A stretch of DNA of 64,000 nucleotides from Paramacrobiotus metropolitanus (lineage: Eukaryota > Tardigrada > Eutardigrada > Parachela > Macrobiotidae): positions 620,001 through 684,000 of the forward strand of contig NW_026570278.1 in NCBI RefSeq assembly GCF_019649055.1, read 5' to 3'. The notes under the pieces are model-generated. The model saw nothing but the letters and a program-made list of their open reading frames with translations, made no database searches and was not told the DNA's origin. Below are positions 21,617-32,560 of the stretch, piece by piece; position 1 is the stretch's first letter, and each line of letters opens with the position of its first letter. A program made the position numbers and the translations under genes.

Positions 21617-22096
21617 TGTAACGATAGAAAATCTTAGTACCGCCAGTTGGGATTGTTTATTGCTTTTCTACATCAGTTATTGGTTCATTCATTGCTTGTC
21701 TTCCTCATTAAGATCATGTGAATCAGCATCTCATTGTCTTACCGCTTTACCGCTACAATCTCGATGCTCTTAACTTTTACTTTGGCGCACTAGAATCATT
21801 CTTGGATTTGCTCCTTGCCAGCTAGCTAACCTTGCTTTTTGCCTTCTTGCCCTGTGTACTTGCTAATAAGAATCTTGCCGTGACTGCCGTGTCTTGCGTT
21901 TGTTGTTTGTAAACACTTCGAGATGAATCATCTCATCTCCCACACAGTAGTTGTGTAATTGCCACCTTACTTCCGGTCAGCATCGCTGCTGATCGTGCCA
22001 GCCTTTTGATTGTCAGTTAGCCTTAACAGCCGCTACATCGTGGTACGGTGGATTAACCATCCCACTAGAACAGCAGTTTAACCGGCTGCTGTTGCA
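21617..22096 (+). repeat. 3' LTR of gypsy element
   Basis: 480 bp, same as the 5' LTR. The sequence just before it (CTACCGTCCGGGA) is not purine-rich, so the polypurine tract is atypical or unclear. Confidence 0.95.
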
Positions 22097-22290
22097 GTAT
22101 CTTATTGTCTGTTGGAAAACCATACCCAATCAAACACATGATTGCCCAAGGACAGAATTTGAGTGTCACACAAGACATTGTAAGAAGTGTGCGCTAATGG
22201 GTCGAGTAAGTGCTTGTCTGCCACCCGGCATTTCTGCTGAACACAGTCATTCGTTAGCTTCGCTTACCAGGATAGATCGGAAATAAACGA
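22097..22290 (+). pseudogene. Exon-like fragment of the divergent partner gene, copy 1
   Basis: After the target duplication, a frame reading THDCPRTEFECHTRHCKKC aligns at DNA level with 30,680-30,760 (THECPKQKQRLLHEISEKC) and, inverted, with 32,010-32,120. In all three places it lies opposite the signal-peptide exon of the secreted-protein family, in divergent orientation. In this copy the gypsy element separates the two halves. It may be an exon of a Cys-rich secreted protein; the function is unknown. Confidence 0.45.
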
Positions 22291-23218
22291 TGAGGAAGTA
22301 AATCTAATTTCTGTTTCGACTTCCGTATATGTTCATTCAGCAGCAATAGTAAGCAACACATCGAATGCTTCCAATTGGCGCTGTGACGCGGGTGGAGCGA
22401 GTATAATGTATAACTACAGTCTACAGTTACTTCCTTGATTAATGTTCCACTTTCCGACAATTTGCTAGTTGACGTATTGCTGATTTCCCCTATTCGCAGG
22501 CTGGCAAATTAGTGGAATAACAATGCGGTGTGAAAACGATCTTCGTAATGCGCGTTTTTTTTTGAAAAAGTCGAAGAGGATCGGTTCGTAATCGGCCTTG
22601 CCTAGACATCCGTTGGTTTATACTTTTGGCATTTTATTTTACTGATAACTCCCGAACTGGATATTGCGGGCAATTGGGCAAAACAAGGTTTCACGCCAAT
22701 GTATACAAATCATTAGGTAATAGAATTTAAACAATGTGTTTTGCAGTGCGCGAAAGCGACTGTTTTAGCTTATGCACCCGAAATTGGTACATGGCGGCAT
22801 ACGTCCCTTAAAGACTGCAGCCGCGGCTGAAGTTGTGACATTTTTTTACAGCGCGTAAGCCACGCAATGTAAGACTGTACGCACTTTTTCAGCCTTCAGA
22901 GAATGTGTTGAAATCACAGACAGCCCGCTGCGAATTCGGCCCATCGCAACGACGGACTTTCTATTGAACTGTCAGCAAACTGGTTATTATTTTGGTATGT
23001 CTCGTGAATAAACTCATAATGAATTTTTTTTACTACACACTTATTGACTTTTGCTTGTCAGTTCTTTCTGTGGAGAATCCCTCATAGAGCATACACAATA
23101 TACTGACCGCACTGGACACATTTATTCAAAACTGGCATTTACACCACTACACTGCCAGATGCTACAAGCAGTACAGAAAGTAGTAGGCTAAGGAACCACT
23201 ATCAACCCCAACTTAGTA
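22291..23218. other. nothing recognised
   Basis: AT-rich non-coding sequence with short shadow ORFs only. Confidence 0.4.
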
Positions 23219-23360
23219 CTGTAGCCGCGCGATGAGTTTGCACCACAGAGTCTGGTATACGGGAATCATCGCACACGCTGCAGCACACTCTGCATAGCGT
23301 ATGCAGGGGCTAGACTGCGGCAGGATCTGATAGTGGTGCAAACTCATCGCGCGGCTACAG
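23219..23360. mobile_element. 142-bp MITE, copy 1 (TA target duplication)
   Basis: A 28-bp perfect terminal inverted repeat starts CTGTAGCCGCGCGATGAG and ends with its complement, CTCATCGCGCGGCTACAG. TA dinucleotides flank both ends. A copy with a few differences and identical length lies at 29,968-30,109. TA duplication suggests Tc1/mariner-type mobilisation. Confidence 0.88.
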
Positions 23361-23362
23361 TA

Positions 23363-24579
23363 ACAATTCGTTGGTGAACTTCAGTTCAAAGACATGCAAT
23401 TATCTGTGGCGCTGAATTAAGACGATTGTACTAAAACTTCCACTAAACTTACTGAACTAAAACTTACTAAACTTTTTACTTATGGGGTAAGAAATCCAAA
23501 TGTAAGATGTCTTCGCTCAGCAAAACGCTTTTTGAGCGGACACAAGAAAAGCGGTCCAGTCAGTTCTTGAAGCACCGAATTAGTATTGCTTTAATGCGTG
23601 GCAATGCTGCGTGCGTACAGGAAACGTTCTGTATTGGTAAGAGGTTGGACGAAGTGTATTACGTACTGAAGTCATTTACAACGTGATTTTCTGTTTCACC
23701 GATGTATGTGTAAACACCCGATTAAAGTTCTAAAACTTCCACATTCTCCGAAAATGTTATAGACATGGTTTCACAAAAATCTCCAGCAGACAAATTTGCT
23801 AACGTTGACCAGAAAATCGTGGGCGCACTGCAACCGTCTGCAGTGTTGTGGCGATCCAGCCATCACGTTAATATTTGTTCGCTTTTCATCTGAGTTGGGC
23901 AGAACAGAACGACTGAACATTCAAACCAGGCTCTAGAACGTTTTGGATATTCATTTTAAATTGTCATGGAATTATGAGCTAGCTTTTTGACTTGTTTTGC
24001 GGGCGTTTAATGGCACAGCAACAAGGTAAGCGTGACGTGGGCATTTTTGATTATTAGGCGTCGCCGTATCAGAAAACGCTCCCTTGTTTTCATCGTAATC
24101 GGCCATCCGAGGATTGAGTTACGGTTCTTCTTATAAGTCGCAACTCGGAAGCTGACCGGCTGACTTAGGCCAATACAAAGGCTCGAAACACGAGAAGAAA
24201 TTATTTTGCTTGTATCTTTAATGGGTATATGACAGTGGATCTGGGAAAGATCCACGGGCAGCGACGGAAACGGAATCTGTCCTGCTGAGTGAGCAGTGTT
24301 GTATACTGCGAGCTATGCAAAAAGGGCTAAACACTCGTCAAACACCTGCACACTTTTATATCCCCTTCGCACAACACTACAGAAGCTCCCGTAGCAGAAT
24401 GCTGCGGGGCCAAAAGGCATCAATTTACTCAGACGACGACGGCTAGCAACTGAAGAATCCACCAGATTGAAGATCTGGTAGATGAAGTAAATACCATCAA
24501 AATACAGCAAAACAACTTAGCACCCGCACCAGTGCGGGTGTACGGGGAGGCCACTTCTCCTCACAGATACCGTAATTAT
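23363..24579. other. nothing recognised
   Basis: No gene or repeat that I can support. A minus-strand frame at 24,007-24,255 has no recognisable motif. Confidence 0.35.
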
Positions 24580-24850
24580 CGAATTTGAAGCCCCCCCCCC
24601 CAAATACAAGCCCCCCCCGTAATTAGAGCCCATGCCTAAGGTCGTTTGAAAGTTATAAGCCCCCCCCCCGAAATAGAGGCCCATGGGCTTAATTAAATAC
24701 CGTAAAGCCCATATTAAAAAAGCCAAAAAGCTGGTTTGAAAAATTGAAGCCCCCCTCCCCCCTAAATACAAGCCCATGCCCGTAATTGGAGCCCACCCCG
24801 TCGGTCATTTGTAATATTTGTAACCCTGGGCTTCTAACTCGATAAATACG
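24580..24850. repeat. Poly-C-rich tandem repeat
   Basis: Four imperfect units alternate runs of 7-11 C with AAATACAAGCCC, GTAATTAGAGCCCATGCC and GTTTGAAA...GAAGCCC. The unit is 60-120 bp and the orientation is constant. Related G-rich strands could fold into quadruplexes. No coding content. Confidence 0.7.
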
Positions 24851-27639
24851 GTATTCCGACAGTAATATTATCCTAATCAAAAATCATACGATCAATGAAA
24901 TTTATTTTAATACTGTATGATACTGGGCAGTGAAACATTTACAATATAATTTTAATTCTTTAAACACGGTAACATCCGTTTTAGGAACAATCAAATCATA
25001 ACAACAAAGTTTCATTTAAGGTTTAAGGCTGCCGCTCCCTCCATTGTCCTGCCCACGAAAGCGGCGTTGCTTCGCTGAAACACTAAGTCGAGGGCACACA
25101 GGGGTCTTCAAATCCAGAAAAATCTCGTCTTTTGTAAAAAACTAAGATTTTCCCCAAGTCGCTTTGCGCAACAGGCGCGGCTCCCTTGCACGGAGACAAT
25201 AAATTCCTCCATTATGATGGGCAATAATTTTGGTTGTTGCACGGAATTTCATGCCAGAAAATGTGGGCGAGTTGTCGTTACAACAAATTGACGGATAAAC
25301 GGTTTTTCGTTCAGCAAAATGTTGTCAGCAAGTTGTCGGTCAACAGGATCGCGGGCAGCAAATTGTCGGTGTGCCTACTGCATATCTGTCATACAAGCCG
25401 GTCGAACTGCGCGCCATATGCCACTTTATGCCATATCTCTACGACTCTGCCTAGGTCCTACACACAGCGCCTACCGCGCATTTGATATGTCACAGAACAG
25501 AGTGTGACATAATAGCCAGAACTACAGAGTATTTCGAATATTCTACCCAGTGCTTGCGGAAAACACTTCGAACCACTAGCGATCAAAGCATGGCCTGGCA
25601 AGCTTTCAAACAGCCACCTCATCGACGTGCGCTTTAGATCACTTTGTGTGTAGATACAGCGTACGCTGTATCTACCACAAACCCAATGTGTTGAGCAATA
25701 ATTCAGTTCGATCAACTTCACATTGCCAATAAGAGCTCGGTGAATGATTTGCCGGTTTTTTCATAGTCGGGAATAATCAGTATGACATGGCAAAGTATAA
25801 TTTCATTAAAATTAATAAAAGTCCCGATAGCTTTGCTGACGCTTGGAAGCATACTGTATAGCTCACTACTTGTCAGCGTAGACATACAGTTCAACATGGA
25901 ATTATTTTGTGCATCAGTGTAACCGATTGATGATGACCTTAAATTGTTTTTCCCACAAGACCCCATCAATGCGTTTTTGTGATTCATGTCCTGCTCACGT
26001 ATGAAAGTAACCTTTATTTTATTTCATTAACCCCGTATAGAAATTTAAAATTGCTAGTTGGAAAAGCACAAATTTAAATGCTGAGGGGTACTGAGATGGG
26101 GAATGTGGCATTTATAAGGTTTGGTTTGTAATGTGTTTGAAAAGCTCGTGTGGGCCTGCTGTCGGAGTGAGCCATTACGCTCCTCTAATGTGGCATGCCT
26201 TCATGCCGATTTATTATGACCGGTCTGGGCATGCATCATGGCACGTACAACCCGGTGATTTTTGAATAACTGGTATGACAAAATCGGCCATAAAGTTTAC
26301 TATTTCGTATTACGAAATTCGTACTAGCTACAATCTCATTCAGAATTAAATCTGTCTGAGGGGTATGCCACTGACTGTTTTCTAATAGCTTTCAATTCAA
26401 GTGAAGGTTTCGTAAATTTTAAGAACACAGAAGTACTAGGAAAGTGCACTCGCTTCTGGCGGGCACTGCATGACCGAAGCGTAGCAGTAAATTTTTAAAA
26501 TAGTTTTTATCTACTTATTACCACAAATTTGCAAAAATGAATGTTACGATAGTGAAGTATGCAGAGGAAAATTCTGTAACGGGTGAGGCCTCTGGCCAAA
26601 TTATTCCGCTGCTCTCAGAACATGGCACAAACTGTTTACGGGATAGTTTTGCCAGTCTAGTTGAGAAATTTTCTTTAAAACTCACTTAGAAAGAAATATT
26701 TACGGTCTGAATTGCGTTGGACGTCCATCTAAGCCGGTGGATGTATGGTTTCATTATAGACGTTTTGCTGGAAAATAGTTGATGCAGTTTCCAAATTTCA
26801 CCTTTGACGATGAGGTAACGTAAAGTCTTTTCTGCCTTAAGGTGTCCACATTCATTGGCATAATGCACGTTCGATGCAAATCCCATGAAGTAGAGCAAAA
26901 AGTAAGGACTTAAAATTGAAGTGAAAAGTGCCGATGAATGTTTCGTTTGGCGGTTTTGAATGGTGATAGTCGACTACATATACTTCATGCCAAGAAACAA
27001 CTGGCACGGCAGCCGCCCGGTGTATCGGGCAATCTACCCGCCCACGGTAGCGGTATGCAGCGATTACGGTTGGCCAGAAAGTTTCATCCATGAATGAGGA
27101 GGTAGGATTCCCCTTCATTCACTGATTTTTTGGATGAATTCGCGTGATTGCCATCCAGATTTTCGTTTCCCACGTACTTTGAATTCATCCAGTGCATGAT
27201 GATTTCTAATTTTCTACACACAGTTGCTGCTGAATGATAAATTTGAATGAAAAAACGTGCATTCATTCAATGCATGGGGTCACCTTTACTCGCAGACCAT
27301 TCGAGTACATAGATAGCGCCGGCGGTAACTTTTCCGGCACAATACCGAAATATTCAACATGAGCTGATTGTTAAATACGTTTTTAGAAATACAACTTTCA
27401 CGTTAGGCTGCTGTAGCCCTTCATGAAACTACATTGCTCTCAGGCCAGGACGCAGTTTACCCATGTCGGTATTGCGCTCTCACACCAAGCAGCTGTGACT
27501 GTTTACGCAACGGGCTTTGCAATCCAGTTCATGTAGCGGCTACGCTAATCAAAATGATTTCAACAACGCATAGGAAAACCGCGGTAGCAATAGTAGAAGG
27601 AAACCGCCCTATTAGTACCCAAAAAATGAACCGACACCG
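24851..27639. other. AT-rich non-coding stretch
   Basis: No supported gene. It holds one perfect 26-bp palindrome (separate entry) and scattered short hairpins. Frames of 60-90 codons occur but show no motif, signal peptide or splice-consistent neighbour. Confidence 0.35.
25650..25675. repeat. Perfect 26-bp palindrome
   Basis: GTAGATACAGCGT followed directly by its complement ACGCTGTATCTAC, with no loop. It extends to nearly 40 bp if one bulged base is allowed (TTTGTG ... CACAAA). Possible binding site or remnant of a terminal repeat. Confidence 0.75.
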
Positions 27640-28175
27640 ACCGTTGCTCCCCTGGACACCATAAAAAGAGGTGGTGACCAGGGGACACCGCATTTTACAT
27701 GTAACCAGAGTACATAAGGCCAGCGCACATTGTTGTATTGAATTGATATTATTTTGCATTTGATAGCAGGGGCCCATGCAAATCAGCATTTATTAGTAGG
27801 GTGTCCGTACATATACGCATTAGGTGGCGGTGACCGACAGATACCACACTTCGCAAGCGGCGTGAGTATATACGGCCAGCGCGCGTGTGTGCATTCAGTA
27901 GTATGACAACTGCGCATATGTACATCATCTGGCGGTGACCGACAGACACCACATTTTGTAAGCGCCTTGAGTATATCCGACCAGCGCGCATGTGCGCATT
28001 TGATAGTACAAAAACTGCGCATAAGTGCATTAGATGGCGGTGACCGACAGACACCACTATTTGCAAGCGCCTTGAGTATATACGGCCAGCGCGCATACGT
28101 GCGTTTGATAGTAAGAAGACCGTGCATATGTGCATTAGATGGCGATGACCGACAGACACCACATTTTCCATGAAC
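27640..28175. repeat. 105-bp minisatellite, about five units
   Basis: GGCGGTGACCGACAG recurs at 27,826, 27,931, 28,036 and (GGCGATGACC) 28,141, exactly 105 bp apart, with a diverged unit before at about 27,667. Each unit has GAGTATATACGGCCAGCGCG and GCGCATATGTGCATTAGATG. Confidence 0.85.
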
Positions 28176-28334
28176 GCTGAACATAGAGGACCTTCGCTAC
28201 GCTTCGGTCGATAAAATTTCACAAAAAGATACAGTTCACACTCGAAAAAATATTCAGTGCTCGCTTCGGATAAATATTTATATTCATGCTGTCAAGGCAA
28301 TTCAAAATAATTGTTACTACGCAATTCACTCAAT

Positions 28335-28470
28335 TATGCACTGCTCCCCCATGTCGGACACCTATAAATTCGATCCGGCAATTATGTCCCCTAAGTCGGA
28401 CACCATTTAATTCGTTTCGGCAATAATGTCACCAATCCCGTACACCATTTAATTTTCATGCCAGTGATGG
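28335..28470. repeat. About 50-bp direct repeats, three units
   Basis: Three units contain TCGGACACC or CCGTACACC, then A/T-rich ATTTAATTC, then CGGCAATAATGTC. A related GGGGGACACTTT pair follows at 28,650-28,680. Confidence 0.6.
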
Positions 28471-28691
28471 CACTATTTTTAGAAGTTGTTTTTGCCAGGT
28501 AACGCAACGGTAACGCTGGTTGCTGTTTTTCTAAAGTCACCGATTGACCTGAAAATTAGTTTCCATTGTAAGTCCGTCATGTCACCATTCTGGCCAAATG
28601 GTTACCGTTTCGGCATTGGTGGCAGGAGGGACACGGCAAAAATTGTCCGGGGGACACTTTCGACATGGGGGACACTTTTGCCGCTTACACT

Positions 28692-28935
28692 TCTTGGCGG
28701 CATAGTTTTTAGTTTGATCACCAACTGCACATACTCGTAACAGAAATAAACACAGCGAAATCAGCATTTCACGATCGATCATGGAATAGCATTCACCGTA
28801 AAATTTAACAGGTATGCCGCTGCCATTCTAAAAGATCTCTTGGTTCCTCTTAATTTAACCACCCTGCATGTACAGATTTACGTGGGCATTTTATTACAAT
28901 AGCAGAATTTTTATTTCTGTTCCGTTCCAAGACAA
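28692..28935. repeat. Dispersed repeat, copy 2
   Basis: Aligns with 11,287-11,530 from TTGGCGGCATAGTTT onward, with substitutions and small indels. The upstream flanks are unrelated, which places one boundary of the repeat at TTGGCGG. Confidence 0.65.
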
Positions 28936-29056
28936 TCAAACCAATCAGACATAAACAGTGGGCATGCAACACCATCAGGAAAATTAAGCAATCGTCAGCG
29001 CTTGCTGTGTACACCAATTAATCACATCATGTATCGTATCCGTGGCCCTCTGATGT

Positions 29057-30394
29057 TTAACCTTTAACATTTCTTGGTATTGTTTTACAGTTGTTGAGCA
29101 GGGGTCCATTTGGCGGCGCGCATGTTGGCGAGGGACCGGAAGTACGATATAGACCTGGTCTGCAGATGCAGGTGGTATGGCAACCTTGAGCGCAGTGAAC
29201 CGACGGGTTGGGTTTGGCGCATGACTTCTCGCACTCGCGACAGCCAAGTGTCGTTAATGGATCGTCACACCAAATTGCTTGTAGGGCGTCGGTTAATGAG
29301 TTACTGCAAAAAATGCAAATCATAAATAGTAGCAATAAGCAATATGCGTAACTGTCAATAGTGGATAGATGCAGTAGGCAAGAGCGACATATTACCACGC
29401 TTCGACCGTCCACGGTTGACGGTTAAGTCAACCGCTAGTGCAGTTGGGATTGAGCTCAATGTTTTGGCGATAGCTGCGCGTTATCTCAAACTCTCTCGTA
29501 GTCAAGCAGTTCAGCATGTGCGTATCTGTGACCCTGCTGTACTAAAGCTTTCTAACCGTTTTGAAATCATTTGCCGTCGCCGTCTTCGCTAAATGTGTAC
29601 GAGGAAGATTATAGTTGAGTCGGTAGCGCAATAGCTGCAGCGAGATAAAGTGAATACCAATTCCGTAGCACCAATTCCATCCACGGTTGGCTGTTAGGCC
29701 GAGAAAACGGCCTAACAGACAACCGTGGATGGTTGCACAGACCAACAGCTGCGGTTGGTAAGTAAACAACGCAACCCCCCACGGAGTGGTTGGGTAGAGC
29801 AGGCATCCGAGGTTTTCTGTTACGTCGACTGCTTACGGAACTGGTGTTCAGTTTAACTCACAGCAGCTAATGCGCTACCGTTTCAACCATAATCCTTCAC
29901 GCACAATAAATCCGCTTTACCATTGCTTGGTCACATTGTATGTCGCTCAAACTCCCGCGTATATATACTGTAGCCGCGCGATGAGTTTGCACCACAGAGT
30001 CTGGTATACGGAAATCGTCGCACACGCTGCAGCACACTCTGCATAGCGTATGCAGGGGGTAGACTGCGGCCGGATCTGATAGTGGTGCAAACTCATCGCG
30101 CGGCTACAGTAGTAGTATGAGCAGTTCACATATGAGACGATAACTTGATAATGATTTTACTGACAATAGATTAATTGTGGCAGACTGTTTTAAATTCTGC
30201 TTACACGACATCGGGTCTTACCGGCGTTCCCTTGAATTCTTGTCGGAGGCAATCCTAGATTGGATTGCGCCGATTCCAGGGAAGACTGTCTTGAGCCCAG
30301 ATCCGACGGTTAGGTCACCAAACTCCGCTGCGCTGTGATGGAGTCGTAGCGTGACGGCGATCCACAGCGTGAGGATAGCAGAGGCTGACTTCAT
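29057..30394 (-). CDS. Secreted TIL-domain (trypsin-inhibitor-like) cysteine-rich protein, two exons
   Basis: Exon 1 (30,394 to 30,222; 173 nt) encodes the signal peptide MKSASAILTLWIAVTLRL and ends RERR at a donor GTAAGA. Exon 2 (29,303 to 29,057) follows a good acceptor (TTTTTTGCAG). It encodes a Cys-rich domain, CDDPLTTLGCRECEKSC ... VHCAQGCHTTCICRPG, whose spacing fits a TIL domain. Phases match exactly (2 nt + 1 nt) and the spliced frame is 139 residues. TIL proteins are secreted serine-protease inhibitors or defence/egg proteins; which applies is unknown. The 918-nt intron contains a 142-bp MITE. A TATA-like motif lies near 30,488 (minus strand), about 94 nt before the ATG. Exon 1 is paralogous to the one at 12,403 and to a decayed one at 32,430. 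Confidence 0.75.
29677..29732. repeat. 25-bp-arm hairpin inside the TIL gene intron
   Basis: CCATCCACGGTTGGCTGTTA continues to a 6-nt loop (AGAAAA) and the complementary arm ending CAACCGTGGATGG. There is one mismatch in 25 pairs. Confidence 0.8.
29968..30109. mobile_element. 142-bp MITE, copy 2 (TA target duplication)
   Basis: Same 28-bp inverted termini and length as 23,219-23,360, with a few internal substitutions (for example ACGGAAATCGTCG for ACGGGAATCATCG). TA flanks both ends. Inserted in the intron of the TIL gene. Confidence 0.88.
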
Positions 30395-30483
30395 CGTACA
30401 CAAGTGAACTCTGAGACGATGAGAAAAAAGTGGACAGCAGAGTGTTGTGTCAAGTAATTGTGGTGTAGGTTAACAGCACTGGT

Positions 30484-30494
30484 TCCTTATATCC
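30484..30494 (-). promoter_or_regulatory. TATA-like box of the TIL gene
   Basis: GGTTCCTTATATCC on the plus strand reads ATATAAGG on the minus strand, about 94 nt before the ATG at 30,394. Confidence 0.45.
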
Positions 30495-30595
30495 TATCTC
30501 TTTTTTTCGCCTTGCTTTTGCCGATGAATGCAACTTTTGCGCTGCTGTCAATCAGCCGGTCAGTGTCACCAATAATTATTAATATTTAGTAAAAC

Positions 30596-30781
30596 ATGCA
30601 CCTGACGCCACCAGGCACCACGCTTATAATGCCAGCCCTAGCATGTACTTTGTTCGATTGGCCAGTTTTCCGTGTATTGAAAACATTGATACAAGCAACG
30701 CACGAGTGCCCCAAGCAAAAACAACGTCTGCTGCATGAAATAAGTGAGAAGTGCCGGGAATTAAGCAGACATTGCCACTAA
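30596..30781 (+). CDS. Small divergent ORF, copy 2 of the partner exon
   Basis: A 61-codon frame ending LIQATHECPKQKQRLLHEIS then EKCRELSRHCH. Its 3' half is conserved at DNA level with 22,120-22,210 and with the minus strand of 32,010-32,150, where the frame is disturbed by small indels. Conservation next to a duplicated promoter supports a genuine exon, but the start and splicing are unknown. It lies divergent to the TIL gene, about 200 bp from its promoter. Confidence 0.4.
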   Translation: MHLTPPGTTLIMPALACTLFDWPVFRVLKTLIQATHECPKQKQRLLHEISEKCRELSRHCH

Positions 30782-30789
30782 ATAAATGC

Positions 30790-32000
30790 AAAACACCGAC
30801 TTATCCGATGACAACCCAGCGTGCAATTAATATTGTTTTACTGCCAGGGATCAAGGTGCTGCGCATACTTACAATGTACCATGTTGTGTAAATGTTTCGC
30901 AAATAGATGCAACGCGCGGTATATTAACGATAAGTAATGTTTACTGTTTAATACTGACATGTGACACTGTTTAATACTGCTAATACTGTTTAATGTGACA
31001 CTGACTGGCTAAATGGCACCCGAAGACAAAATGGGTTCGGCACCTTCGGCCTACTGTTTAAATAATTGTTATGTTAGTAAACAGATTTACCAAACGGCCA
31101 TTGACGCAACAGATTAGGAGCTTTAGTAGTGAAAACATTGCAAAATATTCTTAGTTTTATGCAATGACAGATGATCTTTCACCGAACTACAGTAAAGTAG
31201 GTAAATGTGCTGTCAGATTAGTAAAAAGTAAGCCAATAGTAGGTTCTGAATAAATAAAAGTCTTTTGCTAAATCATTTATCGGTGCTTCAGTAATTTGTT
31301 GCGCTTCAAACCAGCGCAGTGCGAAGATTCTAACGCTAAATTAAATGTATTGAGTTACTTTATTTCAGTAAAGTAAACGTGCTTGGACAAATAGAAATAG
31401 TAAGTAAAGGTAAGTAAAAATCCCAGAAAATGTCAAAAGTAAGTGCATAAATGCCCAAAAACGGATAGCAAAATTAAAAATATTACTGGGAGTTTTTACT
31501 TGCACTAGCAAACGCAAGTTTGCGCGGGATGTCGGCGTGACAATAAGCGCCAGTATGTATACAGGGTCATGCTAAACGGGTATCCTATTAATGTTGATTG
31601 GCAGAACTGTTTCTGGAGCGGGCTCGTCTCAGTACACTAATATTGGGCGCGCATTACGTCCATAGGTAAGTACTCTAAATGAAATATCAAAACATCTCCT
31701 AAATTAGGCAAATCTATTGAAATCGAAAGAAACATGCGGCTTATACAAAGTCAGGGAAAAGTCATATACAAAATGCCTGTTTTATTAATATTTTAATATC
31801 GGTATCAAAAACATGAATTTGGACACCAAGCATCTATAATTACTGATGATAAGCATAATTAATTACTAGTTATTACTACATCCGCATTGGATCTGTTCGT
31901 GAAATGGATACACAACGTTCTTGGTATGCGCACCACGGCGGCAATCACACTGTACAGTGTACACCAGGCCACGCAGCCACGGTGTGTTTTCAGATTCGTC
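30790..32000. other. nothing recognised
   Basis: AT-rich sequence with short direct repeats of TGTTTAATACTG near 30,940-31,000 and AGTAAGTAAA near 31,390-31,420. No gene supported. Confidence 0.4.
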
Positions 32001-32009
32001 GGCATCTTG

Positions 32010-32560
32010 TGTTTATTTATGTGGCAACGTTTGCTTAATTTGCTTGCATTTCTCACTTATTTTTTGCTGCAGACATTGTTTTGTCCTTGGGGCACTCATG
32101 TTTCGCTTGTATCAATTTTTCCAATAAACGGACAACTTGGCATTCGTATACACTAAATTGCGGACAAGTATGATAAGCAAGGTGCCTGGTGGCGTCATGT
32201 GCATGTTTATTAAATGCTAATTGGTGACATTGACCGGCTGATTGGCAGCAGCACAAGATGTTGCATTCTTCTGTAACGCGACAAGCGCGACAACGCAACA
32301 GCGTGTTGCAACGCGACAAGCGCAGTATATAAAGAGAAGGAAGTGTGAATGCTGTTAACTGATATTACATTTACTTGGCAGGCAGTCTGTTGTAAACTCT
32401 TTCCCATCTTCACCGACCTCACTTATCTTCGGTAAAGACAACCACTGCTGTCATCGCTCTGTCGGCCACCGTCACGTTGCTACTCCGTTACAGCGCATCT
32501 CACGCTACTACTCCGTTACAGCGATGCGCTGTAATGCAGTAGCAGCGTGACGGTGGCGGT
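32010..32560. pseudogene. Inverted, decayed third copy of the divergent gene pair
   Basis: The minus-strand part (32,158 to 32,010) matches the partner exon (LIQAKHECPKDK) but is then disrupted. The plus-strand part has a TATA box (TATATAAAG, about 32,325-32,333) and a stretch aligning with the 5' UTR and signal-peptide exon of the TIL gene (TAVIALSATVTLLLRYSAS). The start codon position has changed from ATG to GTA and the frame closes early. The end of the exon is duplicated in inverted form, giving a GC-rich hairpin at about 32,466-32,558. Confidence 0.6.

Larger units (their letters stand above)
12681..22096 (+). mobile_element. Ty3/gypsy LTR retrotransposon, 9,416 bp, recent insertion
   Basis: Complete element: two 480-bp LTRs starting TG and ending CA that look identical over their length, GTAT target duplication, primer-binding site after the 5' LTR, gag, protease, RT/RNase H/integrase and a third ORF. 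Domain order (protease-RT-RNase H-integrase) is that of Metaviridae. Identical LTRs imply recent integration; a one-base deletion in RT is the clearest defect. It interrupts one copy of a locally triplicated divergent gene pair. Confidence 0.95.

Noticed and set aside
27749-28222. 157-codon minus-strand ORF in the 105-bp minisatellite
   Set aside because: 105 is divisible by three, so the repeat keeps any open frame open. No signal peptide or family match.
24580-28480. CRISPR-like array
   Set aside because: Repeats here are minisatellites without regular unique spacers, and the genome is eukaryotic.
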